Made by a program: the position numbers and the translations under genes. The notes beneath the pieces are model-generated. The model was not told the origin of the DNA, searched no databases, and was given only the letters and a program-made list of their open reading frames with translations. Positions 22,152 through 33,143 of a DNA stretch of 64,000 nucleotides are shown one piece after another. The number at the start of each line of letters is the position of its first letter. The first letter of the stretch is position 1. The DNA is from Coniferiporia sulphurascens (Eukaryota; Basidiomycota; Agaricomycetes; Hymenochaetales; Hymenochaetaceae). The stretch covers positions 1,798,001 through 1,862,000 of the forward strand of contig NBBA01000001.1 in the NCBI GenBank assembly GCA_002794785.1, read 5' to 3'.

Positions 22152-23545
22152 TTATATTCCGTTGAGGGAAGCGCCACCGTCGATGTAAGGAGAGCCAGCT
22201 CTCCTGCCGATCATCGAGAATGCAGGCCCAAATTCTAAGGTCGGTTGTCCATACTGGTTGAAAAACACGTATTCATCGTTGGCACTGGCGGAGAGGTTTG
22301 GGTTATCAACTCCTTGTGCCAACTGATGACCAAATGATGGGTCCCAGGCCGCCGAGGCTAAGTCAGGGAAAGAGGAGGGAGGAATTTCCCACTGATCAGT
22401 GGCCTAACGGAGAGAGCACGTTAGCAATCGGGAATACAATATGGTGTAAGAGAAAGAAGCATACATTCTGGGGTAAATAAAGCCAATGTTGGGGTACATA
22501 TGAGCCGTCGGCACCGTATATGTTGAATTCAGGTGGAGCAGCGAGGTGGGGGGCAGCAGTACTGGGTCCTGCTACGGGTGCTAGGGGAGTCGGTCTCGGC
22601 TGCGGGAAAGAGGCCGGGGTCTGCGATATGCGCTCAGCAAAATGTGGAGGGGGTATACAAACACGGATAACTCACCAGCTCAGACGCTAGGAACGGATTA
22701 CCAGCTGGTGACAACTTGGTAAGGTCACGAGCCTTGCCAAGTGCCTTTCCCGCACGTAAGGTAGGTGAGGAGAGAAGGGATGCATGGAGGTCGTTATCGT
22801 CGTCTTCGACTTGCACTTTGTCAACCACGTGCACATGTCTGGGGGCAGTCTTTTTGCGAGGCAGAGACTTCGGCGTCATGGGGAATGTAATACCAACAGG
22901 TACAAGTCTCTTCGGGGCCTCTGTGAGACCGCGTTGCGGACGGCGCGGTTTTTCACGACGGCGGGGCTGGTAGCGGTACCCAGGATGTTCCTCTGCGTGC
23001 TTCTCTTTAACGGACGTAGCGAGGTCGCGCCATTTCTGCTTCTCCGGATCAGACAGCATTTTCCAAAGTGCACCCGCCTCTTTGCTTAATTCGCGATTGT
23101 TCTTGCCTTTGTGTCCCTTCCGATACTCGCACGCGAACAAAATGAACGGGTTCGCAGGTCGCCGGACATGTGTATCGTCACTCTTCCGCGAGCTTGAACC
23201 AGATGGTTGAGCCGGTTCGGGATCAGGCAAGACAGTGTTCACACGAAATGGGGAGGGTTCCGCGGAAGTGCAGGGTGTGACCGCAGGTGAATGAGAAAGA
23301 GCTGGGGGCGTATGCGGAGGTGATGGTATCGTCTCGAGTTTGACGAGAGATTTGGCGGGGGTGGTAACCGCGAGAGCAGCAGGAACAAAATTGTCGTCCA
23401 GCGAAACTGGTTTCTGATATGGAGTATGTCTAATGGGCCTTTGATCACCTATGTAAGTGGGGTAAGTTCGAGTATTTGAAATAAACGTGCAAGGAGTTTT
23501 ACCACGAATACTGGAGATTCGTACGGAGCACATGTCGCGCGGCAT
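22152..23545 (-). CDS. HMG-box transcription factor (MATA_HMG type)
   Basis: Sequence-specific HMG-box DNA-binding protein of the fungal sexual-development type. The start (23545) gives MPRDMCSVRISSIRGK. A Pro/Ser/Thr-rich stretch leads to the HMG box at about 22930-23170: VRRPANPFILFACEYRKGHK, NRELSKEAGALWKMLSDPEK, QKWRDLATSVKEKHAEEHPG, then YRYQPRRREKPRR. The conserved RPxNxF start and the late WxxLA helix are both present. Beyond the box are FPMTPKSLPRKK and an acidic DDDNDLH patch. Two introns near 22630 and 22440 lead to a C-terminus ending DGGASLNGI. The downstream part is disordered and likely an activation region. Close relatives in mushrooms include mating and fruiting regulators, but which one this matches cannot be told. 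Confidence 0.88.
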
Positions 23546-25398
23546 TGCGGTTACTGGTAGTGCGGAGAGGATGAAGGTCGTCTTTGCGGAAGGAGTACGT
23601 CCCAGAGCAAGGTTCGCTTCCGTTGTTCTTATAAAAAAGCTGCGTCGGCGAAAGGAGAGCTGTCAAAGGCGCACGTTATGGAGCCAGATTAACTTCCATC
23701 GCCTTTATACGCCACTTTCAGCGGGAAACATGCACAGCACGCTTTAGCTTTAGCTATCTTTACAAGGCCCAAAAAGGAAGCATTCCAAGGGCCATACACA
23801 AAGGAAGAAAGCAGCGTCTCCGAGATATTCAGACATGAGGCATTTGATCGGAGTGTGCCCTCCTACAGCCTCACCCTCGTCAAATTTCCATACCGGAGTC
23901 ATCTGGATCTGCACGTTAAAGTTGCGCTTAATTTTGAGGTAGATGTGGTCGGTTAAGAAAACGTGTTCGACGGGCCCATACTAGTTGGGAAAGCCGATGC
24001 AACCCAGCCTTGATCTGGTATGTATTCGCGTGGTACGTTGAGGACCGTTAACGATATGAGGGAACCCACATTCTGGCCGATGACGAGAAACTCCCCTATT
24101 TATTGGCGGTATTTTAGGTCCTTCGGGATCAGCGACGGCCTGCTGAAAAACGCCGCGTCCTAAATCCGAAGAGCGGCGGGAAATCGTCGTGGTGTCAAGG
24201 TGAGGGTGAAGATTTTCAACGACACGAGGCAAATCCAGGGGGGCTCATCCAAGCACTGGGGAAAGGCCTGTCTGCATCGTGTTCGCAAGTGAAAAAGCCA
24301 AATTTTGAGCAGCCCAGCGAGGTATGTCACATAATAGCAAAGTGAAAGCCCGAAATCCAGAAGGGCAACAGTTACTTGCAGCAGGTGAGGTGAATGTACA
24401 GTACATCATCAGAAACGCGCCTTCGTAGTCGTTCGTCAGGTACATCAACAGCACCAAACATTGCGACTTCGGTTTGCCGAATTAGTGATTTTAGGAAATA
24501 CGGCTTTGTCGGATATCTTTGTCCATAATTAGTTGATCGATTCAAACAAAACAGTGTGATTCGTCATTTCGAGGATGCCTCTTGCCCTCTCTTGTTGCCG
24601 AGCAATGCCAATCTAGATATTTTCCCATTCTTTCAAATGGAACCGTGCTGCAGGAGACTAGGGGGCGAGGTGCACGATATATTTCACGTTATAGAAGAGG
24701 CGTCCTTCAATCGTGTACACAGACTCGGGATGGTGAGTCGTAGCGCAGTAAATCACTGGCACCGGATACAGAGGAGCGCCGAATGCACCTACTTCGGACG
24801 AAGTCTATGCGTATTGTGATCTAGTATACCATCGCAAGGAAACACGAGTCACAGACTCAGCGATACCACAATCGTCCCTGACGCTTTGATTGAACGACCT
24901 GAAGCCAAAGACTCACAAGCACATAGCTTTGCAATGAAAGCGAATGTCATTGCTAGGTCCAAATGACAAAGTTTCCGGATGCCTGGGAAAGTTAATATGT
25001 AGAGGATTGACGGCGCAATTTCATCTCTAACGTGTAGGTTGGTGAAAGTGCGGTCTGATAGTATCGTGTAGAAAGCAAAATTTAATTCGTAGGCGTCTGC
25101 TTACTTGTGTTGTACGAGTGGACACTCACTGGCACTTTCGGGTCCGCGCGCCGCGTATCACGTGCCCGCCTCGCGCTTCACACGTAGCACGCGGCTCGGC
25201 CGACGCGTCGGCATGCGTCATGGCGGCTCGTCGGTAGTCGTGAGAAGCGAGCGCGCCATCAAGTCGAGTCACATCAGCCCCGACGCGAGGGCGGCAGGCG
25301 CGCTCTACACGCCTACGACTCGTGGCGCCTCCCTATAAAACGAGGGCGGAACGCGACTCAGCCGCCAACCACTCCCTGCTCTCGACGACGATTCAGCC
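23546..25398. other. Gene-poor stretch with decayed coding-like pieces
   Basis: No complete gene is seen. On the minus strand, 25086 down to about 24890 stays open and reads like protein (EIAPSILYILTFPGIRKLC), and another open piece lies near 23900-23790 (KFDEGEAVGGHTPIKC). Between them the frames are broken by stops. These may be a degenerate F-box- or leucine-rich-type gene or chance frames. The last 200 bp form the PARP promoter. Confidence 0.35.
25334..25340 (+). promoter_or_regulatory. TATA box before the PARP gene
   Basis: TATAAAA lies 59 bp before the ATG at 25399, in a GC-rich setting. Spacing fits a core promoter with a short leader. Confidence 0.55.
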
Positions 25399-28300
25399 AT
25401 GCCTCCAAGACGTTCTACTCGCAAGACAACAGATGATCCCTCTCTCGCAGCCGACCCCACGGCAGCGCCCGCCGCGACTCCGGTTGCAGTGGCTACGAGA
25501 CGCTCTACACGCAAAGCCGCAACTGTTGCTGCCGATTCGGCTCAGAAGGCGGCTTCGCTTCCTTCTACAACGACTGCACCACTTGCATCAAGCGGAGCCC
25601 CCACGGACCCTGATACTGCCTCAGGTACTCTCGTTGGCTCCTCCGCAACGTCAGCGAAGGCTTCCGGGTCAAAGGCCAAAGCGCCGAAATCCAAGTCCAA
25701 GCGAACCATCCCCGACGAAGATGACGAAGTCGGTAAACCAGTATCAAAAAAGGCAAAGAAGGGTACAAAGAATGATACCGACGATGCTCCGGAGATACCG
25801 AAAATCGTACGTTTTTTCTACTTTTATGTTGAATAAATCAGGTAACCCACTATACCAGGTCACCGTTTTGAAACGAGGGGCAGCTCCTACTGACCCTTTC
25901 TCGTCCTACGTCAGTGAGTGGTACCCAGAAGCTCGGCGAATATTCTTCCCAATAACAACATTTTCAGGCACACATCAAGTCTATGTGTCTCCAGATGGGG
26001 AAGTTTGGGATGCTATGCTCAATCAGACTAATATTGGGAAGAATGCCAATAAGTGAGTATTTAGTTGAAGCCGATGTTTCTGCTCGGCATGTCCAGCTTA
26101 CGCTAGCACCGTAGGTTCTATGTTATACAGCTTTTGCATCCGATCAGCAATGCGTCTGCGTGCCTTCTCTTTGTGCGTTGGGGACGGACAGGAGAAAACG
26201 GGGCAACTCAAACAAAGGCACGTTCCATCCCTCTTTGTTCCTGACAACGTCATCGTGACTTAGCCACATGTAGGGACCTTGGCCCCCGGCTCAGGCCATC
26301 AACGAGTTCAAGGAACAATTTAGGTCTAAAACGTCAACCCCGTGGGAGCAGAGACACGGAATGGCTGCTAGGCCAGGTCTGCTCTATTCGCTAAAGTTTT
26401 TCTCCGTGGCGCTCACAAAAGTTGTGTCCAAACTCAGGGAAATACACTTGGTTAGGTAACTTCTTTTGGCGTAGAATGAGAGGAAATGCTGACGACTGAA
26501 TAGAACGGGACTTCGAGACAACGGAAAAGGACGACAAAGACGAGGGATCGTCCCACAGTAAGGACAAAGGCAAGGGGAAAGCGGAGCCTGAGAAGATACC
26601 CGATTCAGTCCTACCTGCCGAGGTCCAGGTTGGTCTTTCAGGGTTGACCTCAACCCTTCTACTCGTTGACCCGTCGAGGATAGAATTTGTGCAGGCTGAT
26701 CTTCAATGCGAGGTTCGTACAGCTCCATTTAGTTACACCGCTGTGACTCATCCCATGTTTAGCTTCATAGATGCAGCATTATCTTCAATGAACTATGACG
26801 CCAATAAGCTCCCTCTGGGTTTGTCCCCACTCCTCTATTTCAAAGCACTGCTAATTTATTTTTATTCAGGGAAATTGTCGAAGTCGATGATTCTTAAGGG
26901 CTTTGCCGCGCTCAAGGTTCTCTATTCTTTTCATCAAATGTACTATCTGTGAACACAATTTCTAGTCCCTTTCCGAGGTCATAGAGAATGCAAGTAAGAC
27001 GAATCAGTACGATGCATACGAAAATGCTTGCTCTGAACTCAGTGGTCAATATTACTCGTCAGTTTTGGAAACTGTTTCTACTCAATGGAGCTAAAGCGCA
27101 ATCTCCAGCATCATTCCTCATGTGTTCGGTCGTACTAAACCAATTGTAATCAACACCATGGTCCAACTCAAAAAGGTACAGTTCATTCGAGACCGGGAAA
27201 GTATGTGACTCATCATACTTTTCAGGAATTAGAGCTTGTCGATGCTCTAGGAGACATGGTCAGTAATTGGGTCTTTCAAGACCAGCGTGAGGGCTCATTT
27301 AAGGACATTATGTCATACAGGAGATTGCGCAGAAGCTTATCAGCGATAGCATCGATCGTGACAGTGCCGGGGAGCCCATAAATCCTCTTGACGCGCGTTT
27401 CAAATCTTTGGCGCTCGAGTCTATGATACCTGTCGCGAATAGCAGCAAGGAATTTTCTGCACTTGCAGCATACGCGAAGGACACGCACGGCGCTACTCAT
27501 AATTACTATAAAGTCACGCTCGAGAATGCGTTTAGGGTCAAGAGGCCCGTCTCCCTCTTTCCATTGTGCGTTTACACTGAATACTTAACACTCTGTTTAT
27601 AGGAGTCACGAAGATGAGAACTGGTCTAATGCTGGCTTGGGCGTTCTCGAAGAGGGCCAAAGATTGCTTCTCTGGCATGGCTCTCGTTCTACCAACTTTG
27701 CTGGTTAGTGAAAAATGTTATTTGGGTTTTAATCGTATTGGTAATTTGGCCATATTTTTAGGTATTTTGAGTCAAGGTCTACGCATCGCTCCCCCGGAAG
27801 GTATGCCACTAATTCTTCCGGGCTTTTCCCTCTCTAACGCTTATTGTTATTGCCAACCAAGCCCCTGTCAGTGGTGAGTCTCGTTTATTTTTCTCAAGTA
27901 TAGGGGTATCTAAAGAACCGTTCCTAGGCTACATGTTCGGAAAGGGGGTTTATTTTGCCGATGTGCGTCTCTTGCGAATAAATTGTGTATTAAACGCTTG
28001 CTAACTTTTCCCTAACAGATGATGTCTAAGGTAGAATCTCATATCCTGTTTTGTCCGCCCTCTTGACTTATGGCTTCGTGAATAGTCCTACAATTATTGT
28101 CACGCACAGTGAGTATCTGGTCATATATCGCGAGACACCGAATGGATGCTAAGACAGTTTTCACGTTCAGTTCGAGCGGTAACATGGGAATACTGTTACT
28201 CTGCGATGTCGTCGTAAAACCTTGTTATGAATTGCTCAACTCGAGCTATAACGCCGGCGAAGAGAGCAAGGCTGCTGGGAAACTGTGCGTTACGTTCTCT

Positions 28301-28617
28301 ATTTTTGTCAGCTATACAATTTACCACGACCCAAATACTCCATCTCTTGCAGTGCGACGAAGGAATTGGACAAATCCAGCCAGTGGATTGGCAGGACGCA
28401 GGCAACGCACTCGACAATGACGACCTTAGGGGCTGTCTCATGCCTCAGGGAGAGGCGAAGGCCGTCAACCCTCCCGGAGGGAGTTTAATGTACAATGAGG
28501 TGAGAAGACATCCGCTCTGGATGGATTGATAAAGCTAATGTTCCCAATTAGTATATCGTTTACAATACCGCACAAATCCGAGTGAAATATCTGTTGATGG
28601 TCAGGATGGGCAATTGA
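25399..28617 (+). CDS. Poly(ADP-ribose) polymerase with WGR domain
   Basis: DNA-damage-activated enzyme that transfers ADP-ribose from NAD+ to nuclear proteins. The N-terminus is a long basic, Ala/Ser/Lys-rich tail (PPRRSTRK, KKAKKGTK) in place of PARP1 zinc fingers. Next comes a WGR domain: HQVYVSPDGEVWDAMLNQTN, then LLFVRWGRTGENGATQTKG. The helical regulatory domain follows: LPLGKLSKSMILKGF and a DIEIAQKL-like stretch. The catalytic domain holds all three H-Y-E positions: LLLWHGSRSTNFAGILSQGL, GYMFGKGVYFAD and SLMYNEYIVYN. At least twelve introns occur, one exon being only 12 nt. The domain set matches PARP2/3 and filamentous-fungal PARPs such as PrpA. The stop at 28615-28617 follows VRMGN. 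Confidence 0.93.
28019..28030 (+). other. 12-nt microexon of the PARP gene
   Basis: ATGATGTCTAAG lies between a CAG acceptor and a GTAGAA donor. It encodes MMSK and joins GVYFAD to SYNYCHA, which restores the conserved catalytic block. Confidence 0.8.
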
Positions 28618-28802
28618 ATAGACCCGGGATGGATTTAATACGGAGGCTGGTGCTTACACGGATCATATCTAGTATCGAGGAACTGCTTTCATATAGAGAG
28701 TAGATACTTGTACACGTCTCATTGCTAAAGATAAATTATATGGATGTCGGATCCTCTGATAAAACACGGAAGAGACAGGGATGTGAGAAAGCAAAGCATG
28801 CA

Positions 28803-30720
28803 TTAATCTGTCCGTAAACGCTTTTCGCGTCGATCGCGCTCGTCATTCGGCGAGCGTTCTCTTGAATGTCTTCGGCGGTCGTTATACCCGTCATTCCGCC
28901 GCGGAGAGCGAGAACGACGCGAGTATTTTCTGTACTCATAGTCGCGGTCTTTATGGTCACGATCACCAGGACGCTTGTAGTCGTCACGTCTGTCCTGACC
29001 TTTTCGTCGATCCCCGTCTTCCCGCCTCCTATCTCTAGAATCGAAGTCGCGGCGGTTGGAGTACTGGTCTCTTTCATCACGGTCGCGCTGCCGCGGAGGA
29101 CTGCGCTCCCCACTTTTCCAGGAGCGTTGCTCTCGTTCGCGATCGCGTCCATTTTCTTGGCCCCATGCACGCGAAGGATGAGAGCCGGAGGAGTTGTTAG
29201 CACCCGTCCCTGGCGGCCCGGTATTATTTGGACAGTCTGGGATTGTCGATCATAAGCAGTTATAAAGGATAATTTGATGTTTTGCGACTGACCTTTCTTC
29301 AGATGGGGGCCCCCACAGGCGAAACAACCTCCAGCGAAATCACCGAATTTCCCACCTGCACCCGGCCCGGCTTTAACAGAGATACCACCGAATCCGCCGT
29401 TGCCGGCAGTGGTGTCTTGATCAACCAAATGCGTGTACTTTGTACGACTGCGCTTCCCAAAGTCGCGTACCTGCATCACCTTCGGAAGAAGAGAGACGTC
29501 CATCGTGCTCTCGGTCTTTTCCGTAAAGTCGTGCCGCGTAAGGACCTCCGCATCCTGGTGAAATGCACCTTTGTGCCAATACTTCTGAAGGAACTGCTGC
29601 TGGCCCTTGGGTTTAGAGTCGCGCGTAGACTTGGCGTGCGCGAGGTCTTCCTGTAGTCTTTGCGCTTCAGGGAGGGCACGCCGCCGCTCGACCTCTTCTC
29701 GCTCCAAATCACGGGCAACCTGAGCCTCTTTATCGCGCTTGATACGACTGAGTTCACGTAGCCTCCACGCTTCGAACTCTCCTTCCGGGTCGAGCCCGTC
29801 AGTATCGTCAATGTCCGGGACCTCCTTCTCTTTCTCCTCTAAAAAGCGAAGGAGTTTTAGTACCCAATACGGTATATTTTGAATAAATAAAAAATCACTT
29901 TCTGCTAACTCGCGTCTTATGCTTTCCGCAATCATATCATGACTTTGCTTCCGATGCTCTTCTTCTTCAAGCTTTTTCTTTTCGAGAGCTTCTTCGGTGT
30001 CCTGAAGCTCCTTATCTCGTTCCTGTACCGTTACCCGACCGCGCCTAGACATAGTTTCGTCAGTTAACACGCAAGACCCTAACGCCAAATAACGTACTTT
30101 GGCACGAAAACGGGTCTGAACATGGGTTGCGGAGCCTCCTCCTCTTCGGATTCGGACTCATATTCGCTAGACTGAGGGAGCAATTGAGATAAGTTTTTTA
30201 ACAGAGATGTTAGAGTAGCAAGTTACATGTTACATACCTCGTCCGATTCAGCGCGCGTTCGGGGACCAGGAGCCTCCTTCCCTTCCTCCTCCTCCTCCTC
30301 TTCGGACTCTTCTGATTCTTATTGGGGAAAAAAAGTCAGGATAAATAATTTAGAGATTTGAAATGGATAACTACCTTCCTCCATTGCAGTCCTTCCAGAC
30401 TCCTCTCTGCCTGCTACAATGACTTTTCCTTCTTTAATATCCACGTCCCTTAACGCGATGTTCATCTTCCCCGCAGGAGCCTTCACGGGTACACGTATTG
30501 GCCGGCCTTCCTCGTCTTCCTCCACCTCTTCCTCTGCCTCCCCTTCCATGGTCCCAAGCGGCATATCCCCATCCTCTTCCACCTCTTGTTCAGCCTCCTC
30601 GCCTAATTCATCCTCGTCCGACTCGGAGAGCTCTGCAACGCCCTTTGGTGCTTTGCCGCGCCAATACCGTGCGGCAGGTCTCGCTATTCGTGGTGCCTGT
30701 TTACGCACAGCTGTAGACAT
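28803..30720 (-). CDS. MFAP1: MFAP1-type spliceosomal protein with zinc knuckle and Arg/Asp-rich tail
   Basis: Spliceosomal B-complex protein of the MFAP1 family. The start MSTAVRKQAPRIARPAARYW leads to acidic stretches (SESDEDELGEE, EESEESEEEE). Next are PMFRPVFVPK, a charged coiled coil (VTVQERDKELQDTEEALEKK), DGLDPEGEFEAWRLRELSRI and the signature YWHKGAFHQDAE, LLPKVMQVRDFG and RTKYTHLVDQDTT. A Gly-rich linker then leads to a CCHC-like knuckle, CFACGGPHLKKDC, completed across an intron. The final part is dominated by RD, RS and ER dipeptides and ends KRLRTD (stop 28803). The classical family usually ends soon after QDTT, so the knuckle and tail are an addition. It shares a 184-bp promoter with UMP1. 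Confidence 0.9.
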
Positions 30721-30904
30721 CGTCGCAGTTTCGTGTAGAGCGGTATTTCAGCTGGCCTGAGTGCAGGTACTGAAGCTGACAAACTTGAGCCATCACCTAA
30801 AACGGATATGGAAATGTCACGCAAGTCACGTCGCGCGCTGATCGCGAGGTGACGCGTCTACTACCGAAGCTCTCTGGCTTGACCTCTCTTGTATTCATAC
30901 GACC
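30721..30904. promoter_or_regulatory. Shared divergent promoter region, MFAP1-type / UMP1
   Basis: Only 184 bp lie between two divergent start codons, so both promoters and leaders must be packed here. No TATA box is evident. Confidence 0.45.
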
Positions 30905-31596
30905 ATGGTGAGCAATACCCCAAACTGTGTACCCATCTGTGGTTTCTGAATCTCCTTTCCAGTCATCTTTCCGGATCGTTCCTAGCTCTAGCGACAAGAC
31001 CGCGTCCGTCCAGGACACTTCAAACAGCCTTGGCCTCCACGATACCTTGCAGTATGGTCTACGTAGCCTTGCGGCCGAAGCGCGTGCGCAGAGCGATCTC
31101 AAGCACAGGCTAGACAATGTCTGTCCCTTTATCTGATCGGCCATCGTTACATATACTAACCAAACGAAAAGTGGGAAGAAACTCAGGATGAATTGATGCT
31201 CACTCTTCAACGTAACATCTACGGTGTCCACGCTCCTGTGCGACTCATGATGGAGCGCAAGATCGTATCAACTGTGAGTAACTTCTCTGATCAAATATTA
31301 CAGCCACCTAATCTACCTTTCCATACATCTCTGACTCGTGCTACCCGTAGAACATGCATATGCCCGCCCTTTCGCGTTCAAATATTCACCTCGATATTCT
31401 GATGGGCAGGGACGAGATGTTAGACTATTCAGACGTATTTGCAGGTACGGGTTTTGACTACAAAACATCTCTCATATCCATACAACCCACTCTCATCCCC
31501 TTCGTTGTGCTTGCCGCTTACTGTCGATTAACAGAGACGGAGGTAGCGCCTCCCATGGACCTCCACGCGCAAATGGAGCGCAAACTGCGCATGTAA
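30905..31596 (+). CDS. UMP1: Proteasome maturation factor UMP1 (POMP)
   Basis: Assembly chaperone that holds half-proteasomes until dimerisation and is then degraded as first substrate. Exons are 30905-30907, 30963-31118, 31172-31273, 31351-31444 and 31535-31596; all join in frame to 138 codons, close to human POMP. The first coding exon is only the ATG, followed at once by GTGAGC. The protein reads SSFRIVPSSSDK, LGLHDTLQYGLRSLAAE, LDNWEETQDELMLTLQRNIY, GVHAPVRLMMERKIV and NIHLDILMGRDEMLDYSDVF, and ends MERKLRM. The block LxRNIxGxxAPxRLxMExK is the family hallmark. The one-codon first exon is inferred from splice signals and frame. Confidence 0.9.
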
Positions 31597-32374
31597 TCCC
31601 AATATTGTTGCTTGTACTACTCGACATGTTCCTATCGCAATAATTCATACACCTCTAAAACCGCTCTGAGAATGCGTTGACTCTACAAGTACGGGCAACG
31701 TTATTCTTTCACGTCTGAAAGCGTCGCGAGCAAAGAACGGGCGAGGGTAACCTTATCAAACCCAAATTATCTCTGACATTCGGAGCTCGGGAAGATCTAT
31801 TATGCGTACCAGACGTCAGATACCTAGTCCTGAACCCACACTGAGAAAATTATCGCGTCCGATACGCTGCGTCATTGATCCACGACTCCAACGCCTAAGA
31901 GCATAAAGACGACGTTATATGGAGATTCACTTTCAATTTAATGGGATGCACTGTAATTGCGGCTAAGCGGATGTCAGTGTTACCTGAATACTCCGTAGTC
32001 TTATTCAAAAATGCTATTGCTTGACTGCGGTGTTATTCTACATGTATCTTACGTTTTCGTAATGCGAAATTCGGTATGACACTGTTTTACTCAATTCAAA
32101 TTTTTAAGCAACCTTAGTCGACTCCGTGAAGTTGGACCCCGACTACAATTACACAGGCAGATCGAGCTGAGGATGTGTAGACCGACAAACGAGATGCTGG
32201 ATTTAGGAGAAAGCTTCATCGTGTCAGATGAAGTATGGGCTCTATTGCGCTGTCCCTTGGTATTATACATAGTTCTCAGTTCTAAACATTTTTGGAACAT
32301 ACACACTGCACATTCAATAACCACAAAGCCGATGGTCCCCTGCACATGTGTGCCCTCAAAAGCCACAAAACGTC
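31597..32374. other. Intergenic, UMP1 to tRNA-Lys
   Basis: This is AT-rich with short frames only. No gene or clear repeat is seen. Confidence 0.45.
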
Positions 32375-32468
32375 GCCCGCCTAGCTCAATCGGATAGAGC
32401 GTCAGACTCTTACGAGTCACTGAATAGGTGGAATCTGAAGGCTGCGAGTTCGACCCTCGCGGTGGGCT
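32375..32468 (+). tRNA. tRNA-Lys (CTT) with 20-nt intron
   Basis: The acceptor arms GCCCGCC and GGTGGGC pair with one G-U. The D arm is GCTC...GAGC, the anticodon stem TCAGA/TCTGA with loop CTCTTA|A, and the T arm GCGAG-TTCGACC-CTCGC. The anticodon CTT is at 32409-32411. The intron at 32413-32432 follows position 37, and its GAGTC pairs with GACTC of the anticodon arm. A run of six T about 50 nt downstream (32518-32523) may end transcription. Discriminator base is T; no CCA is encoded. Confidence 0.95.
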
Positions 32469-33143
32469 AGTGTATATCCTACACAGGTGTCTCAGGTCAC
32501 TGAGATCCCTGCCGTACTTTTTTCCCTGTCCCTAGTTACGTCCGCCACTTCAAGTTTTTCCCCGGCTTCGATGAGCCGATACTGGATGACATTTTGGGTT
32601 CTTATATTGAAGCGAAGCTAACCGCGCACTTGTTTACTGTCCCCCCCTTGAGAGATCTTTCACTTTGTTGACCCTGTTGGATTTACTTGGCGTGTTACAC
32701 GCGTTTTTCAAAAAAAAAATTTTGAGAGAAGGATCTGCGAGACGTCGATCATCAGCCACATTTCGATTTAACGGATGATCCGGCCCGGCGCCTTGAAGTT
32801 CGCCGAGGCCGAACGGAACACTTCATCGGCGATATTCATATTCATATTGTTATAAACTTACAGATTCACTCAGTAGACGGTGCACGTATATATGTTACAA
32901 GTTCATATTATTAAAAACTTCAAAACTACTGGAATCAAAGTCGAAGAGAAAGATATGCTACATAACAGACGCCGAAGGTCCGATACTTGTGTGCGCCCAA
33001 AAAAAAAAAGGCTAAAGAGTTGAAAATTGAAATAATGGGTGTAACCGCAAATGAACCTAAAAAGATAAAAGGGGGATATATGAAGGATACAAGCATATAT
33101 ACACAAAGCAATCCGGTCCGCAAGCTCCAAGTACGTAGTCCAT
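32469..33143. other. Intergenic, tRNA-Lys to BTB gene
   Basis: Contains A and T homopolymer runs (near 32641 C run, 32709 and 33000 A runs). No gene is seen; the distal part is the BTB gene's 3' UTR. Confidence 0.45.
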
